From positions 434,001-498,000 of the forward strand of contig NZ_JAJVKW010000003.1 of assembly GCF_024198255.1 (NCBI RefSeq): DNA of 64,000 nt. Direction: 5' to 3'. The stretch's first letter is position 1, and the number at the start of each line of letters is the position of its first letter. This DNA is from Myxococcus guangdongensis. GTDB lineage: Bacteria; Myxococcota; Myxococcia; Myxococcales; Myxococcaceae. Below, piece after piece: positions 1 through 9,444 of this stretch. A program made the position numbers and the translations under genes. The notes below the pieces were generated by a model. That model saw only the letters and a program-made list of their open reading frames with translations, made no database searches and was not told where the DNA came from.

Positions 1-1
1 G

Positions 2-265
2 CGCACCGCCATGGACCCTCGCGTGGCGACGGTGAGCCCGTGGGAGTCGCTCGCCGTCTGGACCCAGGAGGTCGAGGGCGGCCGGCGCATCGCCGCCAGT
101 CGCTATGTCCTCGGCCGGGGCTGGGGACCCGCGACGTGGCTCGACTCGGAGACCTCCGCGCAGACGGGCTCCGCGCGCGTGGCCGTGGGCGCCCAGGGCG
201 GGGCCGTGGCCACCTGGCTGCACGGGGGTGAGGCGCCCGGCGTGGGCCTGAGCGTCTTCCAATAG
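2..265 (+). CDS. C-terminal end of a secreted beta-rich repeat protein (5' truncated by window)
   Basis: The frame is open from the window edge to the TAG at 263-265, so only the last ~88 residues are visible. The ATG at 11 is probably internal because the frame continues upstream of it. The peptide has spaced Trp/Gly units (SLAVWTQ, ATWL repeated), the pattern of beta-propeller-like repeats common in myxobacterial lipoproteins where each blade carries an 'AVW.Q' strand. It ends abruptly after a beta strand with no anchor. It lies 28 nt upstream of thiL on the same strand but is not obviously related in function. The fold is inferred from the repeat rhythm only; no specific family was recognised. 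Confidence 0.55.
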   Translation, partial: RTAMDPRVATVSPWESLAVWTQEVEGGRRIAASRYVLGRGWGPATWLDSETSAQTGSARVAVGAQGGAVATWLHGGEAPGVGLSVFQ

Positions 266-293
266 ACGCGCCCTTGGTCTTTCCTGTCGGACG

Positions 294-1244
294 ATGCCTG
301 GTGAGTTCGACTTCATCCGCCGCTTCCTCGGCCACTTCCCGAAGGCCCGGGTGCCCGTGGGCCCCGGAGATGACTGCGCGGTGCTCGCGCCCTCGCGCGG
401 GGCGCTGTGCGTCACCACCGACGCCGTGGTGGAGGACGTGCACTTCACCCGCGCGTCCTTCTCCCCCGCGGACATCGGTCACAAGGCGCTCGCGGTGAAC
501 CTCTCGGACGTGGCCTCCATGGGCGCCACGCCGCGCTGGTTCGTCTGCGCGCTCGCGCTGCCCCGGGACTTCCCGCCCGCGCAGCTGTCGGGGCTCGCCC
601 GGGGCATGGCCGCGCTGGCCCGCGAGCACCGCGTGGCGCTGGTGGGCGGCAACTTCACCTCCGCGCGCGAGCTGTCCATCACCATCACCGCCACCGGCGA
701 GCTGTCCCGCCCTCCGCTCACCCGCGCGGGAGCCCGACCCGGGGACTGGCTCTACGTGTCCGGCACGCTCGGCGACGCGCGCCTGGGACTGGCCCATCTG
801 CGTGCCGGGATGAAGCGCGGCGCCAGCGTCCAACGCCAGCGCCGCCCCCAACCCCGCGTGGCCCTGGGCCAGCTCGCCGCGCGCTTCGCATCCGCTGCAC
901 TGGATGTTTCCGATGGTCTTGCACAGGACCTGGGTCACCTGTGCACCGCGTCCGGTGTGCGCGCGGTGGTGGAGCTGGCGAAGCTGCCGATGTCGCCCGC
1001 GGTGCGGAGGCAGCTGGGCCCCGAGGGGGCGCTGGCGGGAGGGGAGGACTACGAGCTGCTCCTGGCCGTCCCCTCGGCCCGGGGGCGGGCCTTCGAGCGG
1101 GCGTGTGCTCGGGGCGGCCACGCGGTGACGCGCGTGGGGACGCTCTCCGAGGGGGCGGGGTGGGTGATCCAGGACGAATCGGGACGTGACGTGCGCCGGC
1201 CGGGCGGGTTCGACCACTTCCGACAACCCTCCCGGGTGGATTGA
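294..1244 (+). CDS. thiL: Thiamine-monophosphate kinase (ThiL)
   Basis: ThiL phosphorylates thiamine monophosphate with ATP to give thiamine pyrophosphate, the last step of cofactor synthesis, in the cytoplasm. At 316 aa the length is normal for the family. It opens with the usual GEFDFIRRF motif, followed by GPGDDCAVL (about residues 23-31), [11 protein letters not shown] and the Asp-rich [14 protein letters not shown] segment that binds Mg-nucleotide in the PurM/ThiL fold, and GGEDYELLL near the C-terminus. The ATG at 294 gives the conserved N-terminus. Its TGA overlaps the possible TTG start of the chemoreceptor gene, so it may be co-transcribed with the chemosensory operon. No other thiamine gene is nearby. 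Confidence 0.93.
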   Translation: MPGEFDFIRRFLGHFPKARVPVGPGDDCAVLAPSRGALCVTTDAVVEDVHFTRASFSPADIGHKALAVNLSDVASMGATPRWFVCALALPRDFPPAQLSGLARGMAALAREHRVALVGGNFTSARELSITITATGELSRPPLTRAGARPGDWLYVSGTLGDARLGLAHLRAGMKRGASVQRQRRPQPRVALGQLAARFASAALDVSDGLAQDLGHLCTASGVRAVVELAKLPMSPAVRRQLGPEGALAGGEDYELLLAVPSARGRAFERACARGGHAVTRVGTLSEGAGWVIQDESGRDVRRPGGFDHFRQPSRVD

Positions 1245-2704
1245 CCCTGCCCGACAGCAAGGCTAAACCCAGGGCGCTTCCGCCCCTCCCCCGAAAGCAT
1301 CCCGTGCGCCGTCCCCTACGTGACGACACTGCCCCTGGATTGACGCCTCGCCGCGAGCCCCTGCAGCGCCTGGTGCGCGCCGCGGTGGACGGGCGTCGCA
1401 CGACCAAGGTGGTCTCCCTCCAGTCCAGCATCACCAAGGGGTATGTGGTGCTGGGGTTGGCGCTCACCATCTGGATGGTCCTCTCGGAGCCGCTGGCGCA
1501 AGGGCTGGTCGAGATGCTGGGCCTGGACCAGGCGGCGGAGTGGAAGGTGGCCATCCGGATGCTCGGGGCCATCGGAATCACCGGTCTTGCCGCCTTCGCG
1601 CTGCCGTCGCTGCTGGCTCGCGTCACGCGCGTGAAGGTGCTGAGCAACTCCGCGTACGAGATTTCGCAGGGGGATTTGTCCAAGCCCGTGGCCGCCGAGG
1701 GTGGCAGCACGCGCGACGAAATCGACGAGCTGACGGGCGCCATCATCCGCATGCAGGAGAACCTGCGCGAGCTGGTGGGCAAGATCCAGGAGACGGCCAA
1801 GAGCGTGGCCGACACGGCCATCGACCTGCAGCGCTCGGCGGAGAACGTCAACGGCTCCACGGAGGAAGTGGGCTCGTCGATGAACATCATCGCGGGCGGC
1901 GCGGAGACGCAGTCGCAGCTGGTGTCCAAGGCCTCCAAGGTCATCACGGAGATGGCCAGCAGCATCCAGCGCACGACGGGCAGCGCGGAGGACGCGGCGC
2001 GCACGACGGCGGAGACGAGCAGCGCGGCGGAGGACGGCTCCAAGGCGGCGCGGCTGGCCGGCGACAAGGTGAAGAAGGTCTTCAACCGCATCGAGTCCGC
2101 CAGCCAGCAGGTGTTCGCCTTCGGCGAGAAGACGCAGGAGATTTCGAAGATTGTCGACGCCATCACCCAGGTGGCGCAGCAGACGAACCTCTTGGCGCTC
2201 AACGCGACGATTGAAGCGGCGCGCGCGGGTGAGTACGGCCGGGGCTTCGCGGTGGTGGCCGACGAGGTGCGCAAGCTGGCGGAGAGCGCGGGCCGTTCCG
2301 CCGAGCAGATCTCCAAGCTGGCGCGGGACATCTCCGGCCAGTCGACGTCCGTGGTGAGCGCCATGAAGGAGGGCATCGCGGAGCTGGCGGAGGGCCGCGA
2401 GGACCTCACCAACATCGTGCGCTCCATGGGCGCCATCACCGACACCATCCGCAAGGGCTCCGAGAAGGTGCACCTCATCTCCGAGAGCACCCGCGAGCAG
2501 CACAAGGGCAGCGAGGAGATGGTGAAGGCCATCGAGGAGATCAAGCTGGTGGCGCGCAACAACGCCGCCTCCACCGAGGCCATCCAGTCCGTCATCCAGG
2601 AGCAGACGGCGGCCGTGTCGCGGATGACGTCGCTGGCCAGCGAGCTGACCAACCTCTCCGTCGAGCTGCAGAGCGTGGTGCGCAGCTTCCGCCTGGGGCC
2701 ATGA
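1241..2704 (+). CDS. difA: Methyl-accepting chemotaxis protein, DifA-like
   Basis: A chemoreceptor of about 466-487 aa that feeds the CheW/CheA pair downstream. Counted from the TTG at 1241, TM1 is about 67-82, only some 20 residues lie outside, TM2 is about 105-126, then a HAMP-like stretch (to ~185) and a long signalling coiled coil with the conserved hairpin tip ([19 protein letters not shown], then [14 protein letters not shown]). The near absence of a periplasmic sensor domain is the described hallmark of Myxococcus xanthus DifA, which signals for exopolysaccharide production. Start is uncertain: TTG 1241 overlaps the thiL stop and has no spaced Shine-Dalgarno; GTG 1304 (residue 22) is an alternative. 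The stop overlaps the next start (ATGA). Confidence 0.88.
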   Translation: MTLPDSKAKPRALPPLPRKHPVRRPLRDDTAPGLTPRREPLQRLVRAAVDGRRTTKVVSLQSSITKGYVVLGLALTIWMVLSEPLAQGLVEMLGLDQAAEWKVAIRMLGAIGITGLAAFALPSLLARVTRVKVLSNSAYEISQGDLSKPVAAEGGSTRDEIDELTGAIIRMQENLRELVGKIQETAKSVADTAIDLQRSAENVNGSTEEVGSSMNIIAGGAETQSQLVSKASKVITEMASSIQRTTGSAEDAARTTAETSSAAEDGSKAARLAGDKVKKVFNRIESASQQVFAFGEKTQEISKIVDAITQVAQQTNLLALNATIEAARAGEYGRGFAVVADEVRKLAESAGRSAEQISKLARDISGQSTSVVSAMKEGIAELAEGREDLTNIVRSMGAITDTIRKGSEKVHLISESTREQHKGSEEMVKAIEEIKLVARNNAASTEAIQSVIQEQTAAVSRMTSLASELTNLSVELQSVVRSFRLGP

Positions 2705-3384
2705 GCAAGGGCTCCACCGTCGTCTTGGGTGCCGCGGAGGCGCGGTTGCGCGAGGTGATGCTCGCCCTGCCCGACGTCACGGAGGAGTTCCCCTGGGGAC
2801 ACCGCACCGCGAAGGTGCGCGGGAAGATGTTCGCCATCCTCGTGCTCGACGAGGAGGGGTTGCGCGTCACCACCAAGCTGCCCACCTCCAACGAGGCGGC
2901 GCTGATGCTCCCGTTCGCCGAGCCCACGGGCTATGGCCTGGGCAAGAGCGGCTGGGTGACGGCGCGCTTCTCCCCCGGACACGAGGTCCCGGTGGAGCTG
3001 TTGGCCCTGTGGATTCAGGAGAGCTTCCGCGCCGTGGCGCCCAAGGGCCTGGGCGACGGTGCGTCCGTGGTGAAGAAGTCCACCGCGAGCAAGCCGAAGG
3101 CGGTGGGGTCGAAGTCGACGACGTCGGGCGCGAAGCCGAAGTCGACGGGCGCGAAGGTGAAGCCGGCCGCCACGAAGGCGAAGACGGCGCGCGCGAAGGC
3201 GAAGACGACGGGCGCGAAGGTGAAGGTGCCCAGTGCGAAGGCGAAGTCGACGGGCGCGAAGCAGAAGCGTCCCGGCAAGAAGAGTGCGGCGGCAGGCAAA
3301 CCGTCCGCGAGGAAAGTGGCGCCCGGGGTGAAGCGGCCCCGCACGGCGCGACGCGCTACGGCGTCCCGCGCGATGCAAAGCTGA
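2701..3384 (+). CDS. YjbR/MmcQ-fold protein with histone-like Lys/Ala tail (difB position)
   Basis: Residues 1 to ~115 match the YjbR/MmcQ (CyaY-like) fold: [18 protein letters not shown], then KMFAILV and a C-terminal WIQESF helix. From about residue 125 to 227 the protein is a basic tail built of K/S/T/A/G units ([15 protein letters not shown] and similar), resembling histone H1-type tails that bind DNA or polyanions. The fold family has no settled function. The gene overlaps the MCP gene by ATGA and precedes cheW by 15 nt, in the position of difB of the Myxococcus dif locus. Whether the tail binds DNA or negatively charged matrix is unknown. Confidence 0.75.
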   Translation: MSKGSTVVLGAAEARLREVMLALPDVTEEFPWGHRTAKVRGKMFAILVLDEEGLRVTTKLPTSNEAALMLPFAEPTGYGLGKSGWVTARFSPGHEVPVELLALWIQESFRAVAPKGLGDGASVVKKSTASKPKAVGSKSTTSGAKPKSTGAKVKPAATKAKTARAKAKTTGAKVKVPSAKAKSTGAKQKRPGKKSAAAGKPSARKVAPGVKRPRTARRATASRAMQS

Positions 3385-3399
3385 TACAACACGACCTCT

Positions 3400-3822
3400 G
3401 TGCGGCACGTCATCTTCCGGGTGGAGAAGGAGCGCTACGGACTGCCATTGTCGGCGGTGCGGGAGGTCGTCGTGCCTCCGGAGCGCTTCACCCGGGTGCC
3501 GCGCGCACCGGCTGCGATTACCGGGGTGATGAACCTGCGGGGCCGGGTGGTGACGGTGGTGGAGCTGCGCCAGCTGTTGGGGTTGCCGGACGGGGCCTCG
3601 CCGCCCTCCCGCGTGGTTCTTCTGGACCGCGGCCGGAGGGATCTGGGACTGTTGGTGACGGATGTGGATGGAATCGAGGCGGTCGAGCGGGTGAGCACGG
3701 CGCCGGGGAAGTCGACACCGGCCATCCGTGGCGTCGCCCGGCTGGGTGGGCTGGGAGTGACCGTGCTGGACCCGGAGGGACTGGACGCCGCGGTGGTTGC
3801 CTTGTTCACCCATTCCAAGTGA
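3400..3822 (+). CDS. difC: CheW-like coupling protein, DifC-like
   Basis: A single CheW domain of 140 aa that would bridge the receptor tip and the CheA regulatory domain. Recognisable features are [19 protein letters not shown] at the N-terminus, [20 protein letters not shown] in the middle (the classic INLRG...PV.DL region) and a terminal VTVLDPEGL strand. GTG start at 3400, just after the difB-position gene. There is no fusion or extra domain. Gene order MCP, YjbR, CheW, CheY, CheA, CheC supports a DifC assignment. In Myxococcus xanthus this coupling protein is required for exopolysaccharide production. Confidence 0.92.
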   Translation: MRHVIFRVEKERYGLPLSAVREVVVPPERFTRVPRAPAAITGVMNLRGRVVTVVELRQLLGLPDGASPPSRVVLLDRGRRDLGLLVTDVDGIEAVERVSTAPGKSTPAIRGVARLGGLGVTVLDPEGLDAAVVALFTHSK

Positions 3823-3897
3823 GTAGCCCCCTGGAAAGCGCGGATGCTAGTGTGCGCGCTCCTCTAGGCTAGGCGATTCGGAGGCGGAGTTCTTCAC

Positions 3898-4272
3898 ATG
3901 GCTAAGCGGGTCCTGGTCGTCGACGATGCCATCTTCATGCGCAACATGATCAAGGACATCTTCGCGTCTGGAGGGTTCGAGGTCGTCGGCGAAGCGGCCA
4001 ATGGCCTGGAGGCCGTGGAGAAGTACAAGGAGCTCAAGCCCGACCTCACGACGATGGACATCGTCATGCCGTTCAAGAGCGGCATCGAGGCGACGCGGGA
4101 GATCATCAAGCACGACAGCAGCGCGGTGGTCATCATGTGCTCCGCGCTCGGTCAGGAGAGCCTGGTGATGGAGGCCATCGAGGCGGGCGCCTCGGACTTC
4201 ATCGTCAAGCCGTTCCGCGCCGAGGACGTGCTGGGTGTGGTGAAGAAGGTCCTGGGAGTGGGAGGGGCGTGA
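3898..4272 (+). CDS. difD: CheY-like single-domain response regulator, DifD-like
   Basis: A stand-alone receiver of 124 aa. The acidic pair D9-D10, phospho-acceptor D54 (in DLTTMDIVMP), the Ser/Thr switch position in CSALGQ and the conserved Lys in DFIVKPF are all present, so it should accept phosphate from the CheA encoded next door. A good Shine-Dalgarno (GGAGGCGGAG) precedes the ATG. There is no output domain; in Myxococcus DifD acts as a phosphate sink that lowers exopolysaccharide synthesis rather than binding a flagellar switch. The 75-nt gap from cheW is one of the larger gaps inside this operon. Confidence 0.92.
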   Translation: MAKRVLVVDDAIFMRNMIKDIFASGGFEVVGEAANGLEAVEKYKELKPDLTTMDIVMPFKSGIEATREIIKHDSSAVVIMCSALGQESLVMEAIEAGASDFIVKPFRAEDVLGVVKKVLGVGGA

Positions 4273-4321
4273 GCGACGTCGCCCTCGGGCGGTCACTCGG
4301 CGCTTTCTGACGAGGTCGGGC

Positions 4322-6850
4322 ATGACGATGGACATGTCCCGTTACCTGGGCCTCTTCATCTCGGAGGCCACCGAGCACCTCGAGGCGCTCGGCAGGGACC
4401 TGGTACAGCTCGAACGTGAGGGTTCCTCGAGCGCGGTGGACTCGATGTTCCGCCACGCCCACTCCGTGAAGGGCATGGCGTCGTCGATGGGCTTCGAGCC
4501 CATCGCGATTCTGGCGCACCGGGTGGAGGACCTGGTGGACGCCGTGCGGCAGGACCGGAGCCGGCTGGACCGGGACCTGGTGGACCTGCTGCTGAGCGCC
4601 TCGGACATGCTGCTGGCGCAGGTGCGCGCCGTGGCCGAGGGACGTCCTCCGGACGAGGCCGCCCCGCTCCTGGCGCAGCTCGCCGCCCGTGTCACCACGA
4701 TGACGGGCCACGCCCCCACCGCCACGCGCGTCGCGAAGGTGACCGTGCTCAAGCCGGAGGGCTCCGACGGTGGGGACTCCTCGGGCGGCTCGGGCGGTGG
4801 TTCCAGCTCGGGCTCGACGGGGGGGGGCTCCGGCGCGGGTGGTTCGGGCGCGGGTGGCGCGGGCGCGGCGGGCAGTGGCGCGGGCAGCTCCGGCTCGACG
4901 AGCGGCACCGATGAGGGGGCGGGTTCACCGAGCGGTTCAGGCTCGACGGGCGGAGCGGGCGATGGCTCGGGCTCCCCGGGTGGAGCGAACGGCGCGGGTT
5001 CCGGCGGTACGAACCCGACTGGCGGTTCACCGGGCGGCGAGGGGCCAGGTCACGGTTCACCGGGCGGTCCGGCCTCGGCGTCCGGTGCTGCTCCCGGCAC
5101 ATCCTCCCCATCGAACGGCGCCACGGGCACGAGCGGCGCGGACCTCGGCCCCCAGTCTTCAGTCCCTCCCCGACTGACCTCGCTGGACCCCGGTGTCGGC
5201 GGTGTGCGCGAGGTGCTCGGCATTGGCGGGCCCGCGTCCTCCACACACGGCAACGCGTCCACCGGAACTCCGCCCGGACTCTCCGACGCGGGCGTGAATG
5301 ACCTGGGCACGGCGCTCAAGGCGGCCTCCGCCGCGACGCTGCCCGGCGAGCGCCCCGAGGGGAGCACTCAGCGTTGGGCGGTGCGGCTGCGCATCTCCCC
5401 CACGTGCCAGGTGCCCGGCGTGCGCGCCTTCCTGGTGCACAAGCGGCTCACCACGCTGGGCACGCTGGTGGACCTGCGGCCCGCGCTCGAGGAGCTCAAG
5501 GCTGGACGCATCCCGGACGGCTACATCCAGCTGGAGCTGGAGACGTCCGTGGGCGAGGCGGGCATCCAGCAGTCGCTCAAGAACGTGGCCGAGGTGGATG
5601 TCGTCTCGGTGAAGCCCGCGGTGGCCGTCCCCGTCCCCGTGGTCGCTCCGGCGTCGGTGGCGGAGGCGGGGCGCGGCGTGGGCGCGGACTCCTCGTCGCG
5701 CACGGTGCGCGTGCGCACGGAGCTGCTCGACTACTTCCTCGACACGGTGGGTGAGCTGATGCTCGCCACGGCGCGCCTGCGCGAGGTGGGCAAGGTGCTG
5801 CCGGAGAACGTGCGCCCCGCGCTGGAGGAGGGCGTCTACCGGCTGCACACGCTGGTGAAGGACCTGCACGACAAGGTGATGACGGCGCGCATGACGCCGC
5901 TGTCGCTCATCACCGACCGGCTCCCCCGCGCGGCGCGCGACATCGCCCGGCGCAAGGAGCGCGAGGTCGACCTGGTCATCACCGGCGCCGAAATCGAGCT
6001 GGACCGCGCCATCCTCGACGAGCTGGCGGACCCGCTGCTGCACCTGCTCCGCAACTGCATCGACCACGGCCTGGAGTCACCCGAGGAGCGCGTCACCGCG
6101 AAGAAGGGCCCGCGCGGACGCGTGCTGGTGGCCGTCAAGCGCGCCCGGGACCGCGTCATCATCGAGCTGGAGGACGACGGCCGCGGCATGAACCCCGCGA
6201 AGCTGAAGGCCGCGGCGGTGGCGCGAGGGCTGCTCACCCCGGAGGCCGCCGCGCGGATGACGGACCGCGAGGCCTTCATGCTGTCGTGCCTGCCGGGCGT
6301 GTCCACGGCCAAGGACGTGACGGACATCTCCGGCCGAGGCGTGGGCATGGACGCCGTCAAGCGCGTGGTGGAGAGCGTGGGTGGCACGCTCGAAATCGAC
6401 AGCGAGGCGGGCCGGGGCACGCGCTTCACGCTGCGGCTGCCGCTGACGGTGGCGGTGGTGCACCTGCTGCTCGTGGAGGTGGGCGAGGAGGTCTTCGGCC
6501 TGCCCATCGCCAAGGTGGTGGGCGCCACGGAGGCGGACAGCGACGCGCTCAGCCGCAGCCGCGAGACGGCGCTCCTGCCGCATGGCAACTCGCTGTTGCC
6601 CGTGCACGCGCTGGACTCGCTCGTCGGCGTGCCGGCGCCGGGCCTGCGCGGGGTGCGGCCCTTCGTGGTGATGGAGGGGGACTCCGGACGGGTGGCGCTG
6701 GGTGTGGACCGGCTGCTCGGCCAGGAGGAAGTGGTGCTCAAGCCGCTGTCGCGGCCGCTGGACCTGTTGCCCGGCCTCTCCGGGGTGACCATCCTCGGCA
6801 GTGGCCGTCCGGTCTTCATCCTGGATGTTCCGAGGTTACTGTCCGCGTGA
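4322..6850 (+). CDS. difE: CheA-type histidine kinase, DifE-like, with long Gly/Ser linker
   Basis: 842 aa. Domains in order: Hpt/P1 (1-110) with the phosphorylated histidine H47 in FRHAHSVKGMASS; a very long Gly/Ser/Ala/Thr linker (about 145-330); a P2-like segment (about 355-440); dimerisation helices (VRTELLDYFLDTVGELM); the HATPase with N box LLRNCIDHGLESPEER, G1 EDDGRGMNP and G2 DISGRGVGMDAVKRVV; and a C-terminal CheW-like P5 domain. All kinase elements look intact. The linker DNA is a low-complexity region with a run of nine G at 4829-4837. The stop overlaps the GTG start of cheC, implying translational coupling. Confidence 0.94.
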   Translation: MTMDMSRYLGLFISEATEHLEALGRDLVQLEREGSSSAVDSMFRHAHSVKGMASSMGFEPIAILAHRVEDLVDAVRQDRSRLDRDLVDLLLSASDMLLAQVRAVAEGRPPDEAAPLLAQLAARVTTMTGHAPTATRVAKVTVLKPEGSDGGDSSGGSGGGSSSGSTGGGSGAGGSGAGGAGAAGSGAGSSGSTSGTDEGAGSPSGSGSTGGAGDGSGSPGGANGAGSGGTNPTGGSPGGEGPGHGSPGGPASASGAAPGTSSPSNGATGTSGADLGPQSSVPPRLTSLDPGVGGVREVLGIGGPASSTHGNASTGTPPGLSDAGVNDLGTALKAASAATLPGERPEGSTQRWAVRLRISPTCQVPGVRAFLVHKRLTTLGTLVDLRPALEELKAGRIPDGYIQLELETSVGEAGIQQSLKNVAEVDVVSVKPAVAVPVPVVAPASVAEAGRGVGADSSSRTVRVRTELLDYFLDTVGELMLATARLREVGKVLPENVRPALEEGVYRLHTLVKDLHDKVMTARMTPLSLITDRLPRAARDIARRKEREVDLVITGAEIELDRAILDELADPLLHLLRNCIDHGLESPEERVTAKKGPRGRVLVAVKRARDRVIIELEDDGRGMNPAKLKAAAVARGLLTPEAAARMTDREAFMLSCLPGVSTAKDVTDISGRGVGMDAVKRVVESVGGTLEIDSEAGRGTRFTLRLPLTVAVVHLLLVEVGEEVFGLPIAKVVGATEADSDALSRSRETALLPHGNSLLPVHALDSLVGVPAPGLRGVRPFVVMEGDSGRVALGVDRLLGQEEVVLKPLSRPLDLLPGLSGVTILGSGRPVFILDVPRLLSA

Positions 6851-7446
6851 GCCTGCCTTCTCCCAGCGATGCTCAGCTCGATGCCCTGCGCGAGGTGGCC
6901 AACATCGGCTGCGGCCATGCGGCCAACGCGCTCTCCCGGCTCATGGGTGGACGTCAGGTGGACCTGTCCGTCCCCCGCGTGGTGCTCACCGGCCCCGAGG
7001 ACGCCGCGGGGTTGTTGGGGGGAGATTCACCCGCGGTGGCCGCCTGGCTCGCCATCACCGGGGCCTTGCGGGGCGTGCTGATGCTGGCCCTGCCGGCCTC
7101 GGATGCCCAGTCGCTGGAGACGCTGCTGCTCGGCGCGCAGGAGTGCGGGCAGGCCGAGCGCGACAGCGCGGTGTCGGAGGCGGCGAACATCGTCGCGAGC
7201 GCGTGCCTGTCCGCCATCGGCAAGCTGACGTCCTGGCGGCTGATGCCATCGGTGCCCACGCTGCGGCGGGCGAGCGCTCGCGAGCTGGTGGGCGCGGCGG
7301 TGGGGCAGGTGGAGGGAGACCCCGGCCGAGTGGTGGTGCTGGAGGCGCGCTTCATGGCGGCGGCCACGCCCCCGGTGAGCGGGCAGCTGTTGCTGGTGCT
7401 GGAGCGGGACAGCTCCCGGGCGCTCCTGGCGCGGCTGGGCGTGTAG
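6847..7446 (+). CDS. difG: CheC-type phosphatase, DifG-like
   Basis: 199 aa, starting at the GTG 6847 that overlaps the CheA stop (GTGA). Both copies of the CheC active-site pattern (D/S)-x3-E-x2-N with a downstream Pro are visible: DALREVAN near the N-terminus and SAVSEAAN in the second half. Both phosphatase centres therefore look functional. CheC proteins remove phosphate from CheY-P; in Myxococcus the CheC homologue DifG acts on DifD-P and reduces exopolysaccharide. No cheD is present in the operon, so the usual CheC-CheD partnership is not encoded here. larB follows 24 nt downstream. Confidence 0.9.
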   Translation: MSLPSPSDAQLDALREVANIGCGHAANALSRLMGGRQVDLSVPRVVLTGPEDAAGLLGGDSPAVAAWLAITGALRGVLMLALPASDAQSLETLLLGAQECGQAERDSAVSEAANIVASACLSAIGKLTSWRLMPSVPTLRRASARELVGAAVGQVEGDPGRVVVLEARFMAAATPPVSGQLLLVLERDSSRALLARLGV

Positions 7447-7470
7447 CCCGTTTCGGAGTACAGGGGCGCC

Positions 7471-8223
7471 ATGGATGAGAAGGCGCTGAAGCAGCTGCTG
7501 GGGAGCGTGAAGTCGGGCCGCGTCTCGGTGGATGACGCCGTGGGCAAGCTCAAGGACCTGCCCTTCGCGGAGCTGGGGTACGCGACGCTCGACACCCACC
7601 GCAACCTGCGCTTCGGCTTCCCGGAGGTGGTGCTGGGAGAGCCCAAGACGGTGGAGCAGCTGTTGGGCATCGTCGGCGCGCTGGTGGAGCGCAAGCAGAC
7701 GGTGCTGGTGACGCGGCTGCAGCCGGACAAGGCGGAGGCGCTGGTGGCGCGCTTCCCCAAGGGCCTGTACCACCCGGTGGCGCGCATCTTCCATCTCAAG
7801 CAGGGCAAGGTGCGCGCGGGCCGCGTGGCCATCGTCACCGCGGGCACCAGCGACATCCCCGTGGCGGAGGAGGCCGCGGTGACGGCCGAGGCCCTGGGCG
7901 CGGAGGTGCGCCGCGTCTACGACGTGGGCGTGGCGGGCATCCACCGGCTCTTGCGGCGTCGGGAGGAGATTCAGGAGTGCCACGCCGCGGTGGTGGTGGC
8001 GGGCATGGAGGGCGCGCTGGCGAGCGCGTTGGGCGGGCTGGTGGGCATCCCCATCGTCGCGGTGCCCACGTCGGTGGGCTACGGCGCCAACTTCAAGGGC
8101 GTGTCCGCGCTGCTGGCGATGGTGAACTCGTGCGCCTCCAACGTGGCGACGGTGAACATCGACAACGGCTTCGGCGGGGGCTTCTACGCCGCGCTCGTCT
8201 CGCGCACGAAGGGGCGGCGGTGA
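7471..8223 (+). CDS. larB: LarB: nickel-pincer cofactor biosynthesis carboxylase/hydrolase
   Basis: LarB carboxylates the pyridinium ring of nicotinic acid adenine dinucleotide and cleaves the phosphoanhydride, giving the dicarboxylate mononucleotide precursor of the nickel-pincer cofactor of lactate racemase. The 250-aa protein has the family's PurE-like C-terminal half with VTAGTSDIPVAEEA, AGMEGALASALGGLVG, VPTSVGYGANFKG and VNIDNGFGGGF. The start is an ATG 24 nt after the cheC stop, so it may be read with the dif operon. larC follows with a GTGA overlap. No lactate racemase (larA) or sulfur-transferase (larE) gene is in the window. Confidence 0.92.
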   Translation: MDEKALKQLLGSVKSGRVSVDDAVGKLKDLPFAELGYATLDTHRNLRFGFPEVVLGEPKTVEQLLGIVGALVERKQTVLVTRLQPDKAEALVARFPKGLYHPVARIFHLKQGKVRAGRVAIVTAGTSDIPVAEEAAVTAEALGAEVRRVYDVGVAGIHRLLRRREEIQECHAAVVVAGMEGALASALGGLVGIPIVAVPTSVGYGANFKGVSALLAMVNSCASNVATVNIDNGFGGGFYAALVSRTKGRR

Positions 8224-9401
8224 GCGGCGTGCGACGCATCCTCTACCTGGAGCCGGTGGGCGGCATCGCCGGGGACATGTTCCTGGCGGCGGGCATCGAC
8301 CTGGGGCTGGAGCCCGCGGCGATTGAAGCGGCGCTGCGAGGGTTGAGCGTCCCGGGTTGGAAGCTGGCGGTGAGCCGCGCGGTGCGCCACGCCATCAGCG
8401 GCACGCACCTGGACGTGGTGTTGGACGCGCGCGAGGCGCACCCGCACCGCGCCTACGCGGACATCCGTCGCCTCATCGAGTCCGCGTCCACGCTGCCTGC
8501 GCGCGCGAAGGAGCGGGCGCTCGCGGTGTTCCGCGCGATTGGCGAGGCCGAGGCGAAGGTGCACGGCGTCTCCATCGACGACATCCACTTCCACGAAGTG
8601 GGCGCCGTGGACTCCATCGTCGACATCTGCGGCGCGGCGGTGGTGCTGGAGCTGCTGGGTGACCCGGAGGTCCACGCGGCGCCTCCTCCGTTGGGCAGCG
8701 GCTCCATCCGCGTGGCGCACGGCATGATGCCCATCCCCGTGCCGGCCACGCTGGAGCTGCTGCGCGACGTGCCCGTGCGCTTCGAGGGCGTGGGCGAGCT
8801 GACCACGCCCACCGGCGCCGCGCTGCTCAAGGTGCTCACGCGCATCGGCCACCCGCCCGACTTCATCGTCGAGAAGGTGGGCTACGGCGTGGGCACGAAG
8901 GACTTCCGGGACCGGCCCAACGTGCTGCGCGCGTCGCTGGGGCGGCTGGAGGACTCGCGCACCGAGGGCCTGTGGGTGGTGGAGGCGAACCTGGACGACG
9001 CCACGCCGCAGCTGTTGGGGCACCTGCTGGAGCGGCTGCTCGCCGTGGGCGCGCTGGATGCGTGGGTGGCGCCCGTCGTGATGAAGAAGAGCCGCCCGGG
9101 CCACCTCTTGAGCGCGCTGGTGGAGGGCGGCCTGCGCGACACCGTGGTGGACCTGCTCCTGCGCGAGTCCACGTCCCTGGGCGTGCGCTACCACCGCGTC
9201 GAGCGTCAGGCTTTGGCTCGCGACTGGGTGGAGGTGGAGACGCCGTGGGGCCGCGTCCGCGTGAAGCGGGGCCTGCGCGATGGCGCCGTCCTCAACGCGC
9301 ATCCGGAGTTCGAGGACTGCCGCCGCGTCGCCGAGGCCGCGGGTGTCCCCGTGAAGCAGGTGGTGGCCGCCGCGCTGGTGGCGCTCGGCCTGCCCTCCTG
9401 A
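8220..9401 (+). CDS. larC: LarC: nickel insertion protein for nickel-pincer cofactor
   Basis: LarC inserts nickel into the sulfur-substituted pyridinium precursor in a CTP-dependent cyclometallation, completing the cofactor. 393 aa from the GTG at 8220, which overlaps the larB stop. The N-terminal half has LEPVGGIAGDMFLAAGIDLG and the family-typical IDDIHFHEVGAVDSIVDICG; the C-terminal half (after about residue 250) has EANLDDATPQLLGHLLE and the MKKSRPGHLLSALVE motif. In Lactobacillus the two halves come from two frames joined by programmed frameshifting; here they are one continuous reading frame. Confidence 0.92.
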   Translation: MSGVRRILYLEPVGGIAGDMFLAAGIDLGLEPAAIEAALRGLSVPGWKLAVSRAVRHAISGTHLDVVLDAREAHPHRAYADIRRLIESASTLPARAKERALAVFRAIGEAEAKVHGVSIDDIHFHEVGAVDSIVDICGAAVVLELLGDPEVHAAPPPLGSGSIRVAHGMMPIPVPATLELLRDVPVRFEGVGELTTPTGAALLKVLTRIGHPPDFIVEKVGYGVGTKDFRDRPNVLRASLGRLEDSRTEGLWVVEANLDDATPQLLGHLLERLLAVGALDAWVAPVVMKKSRPGHLLSALVEGGLRDTVVDLLLRESTSLGVRYHRVERQALARDWVEVETPWGRVRVKRGLRDGAVLNAHPEFEDCRRVAEAAGVPVKQVVAAALVALGLPS

Positions 9402-9444
9402 CGTGCTTCACCCCGCGTCCAGATGACGGATGAACGCCGGACCC

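Noticed and set aside
718..3813. 1,031-aa minus-strand ORF across thiL, MCP, YjbR and cheW
   Set aside because: It is the antisense shadow of plus-strand genes with clear motifs; protein composition is Arg/Ala/Ser-rich with no domain.
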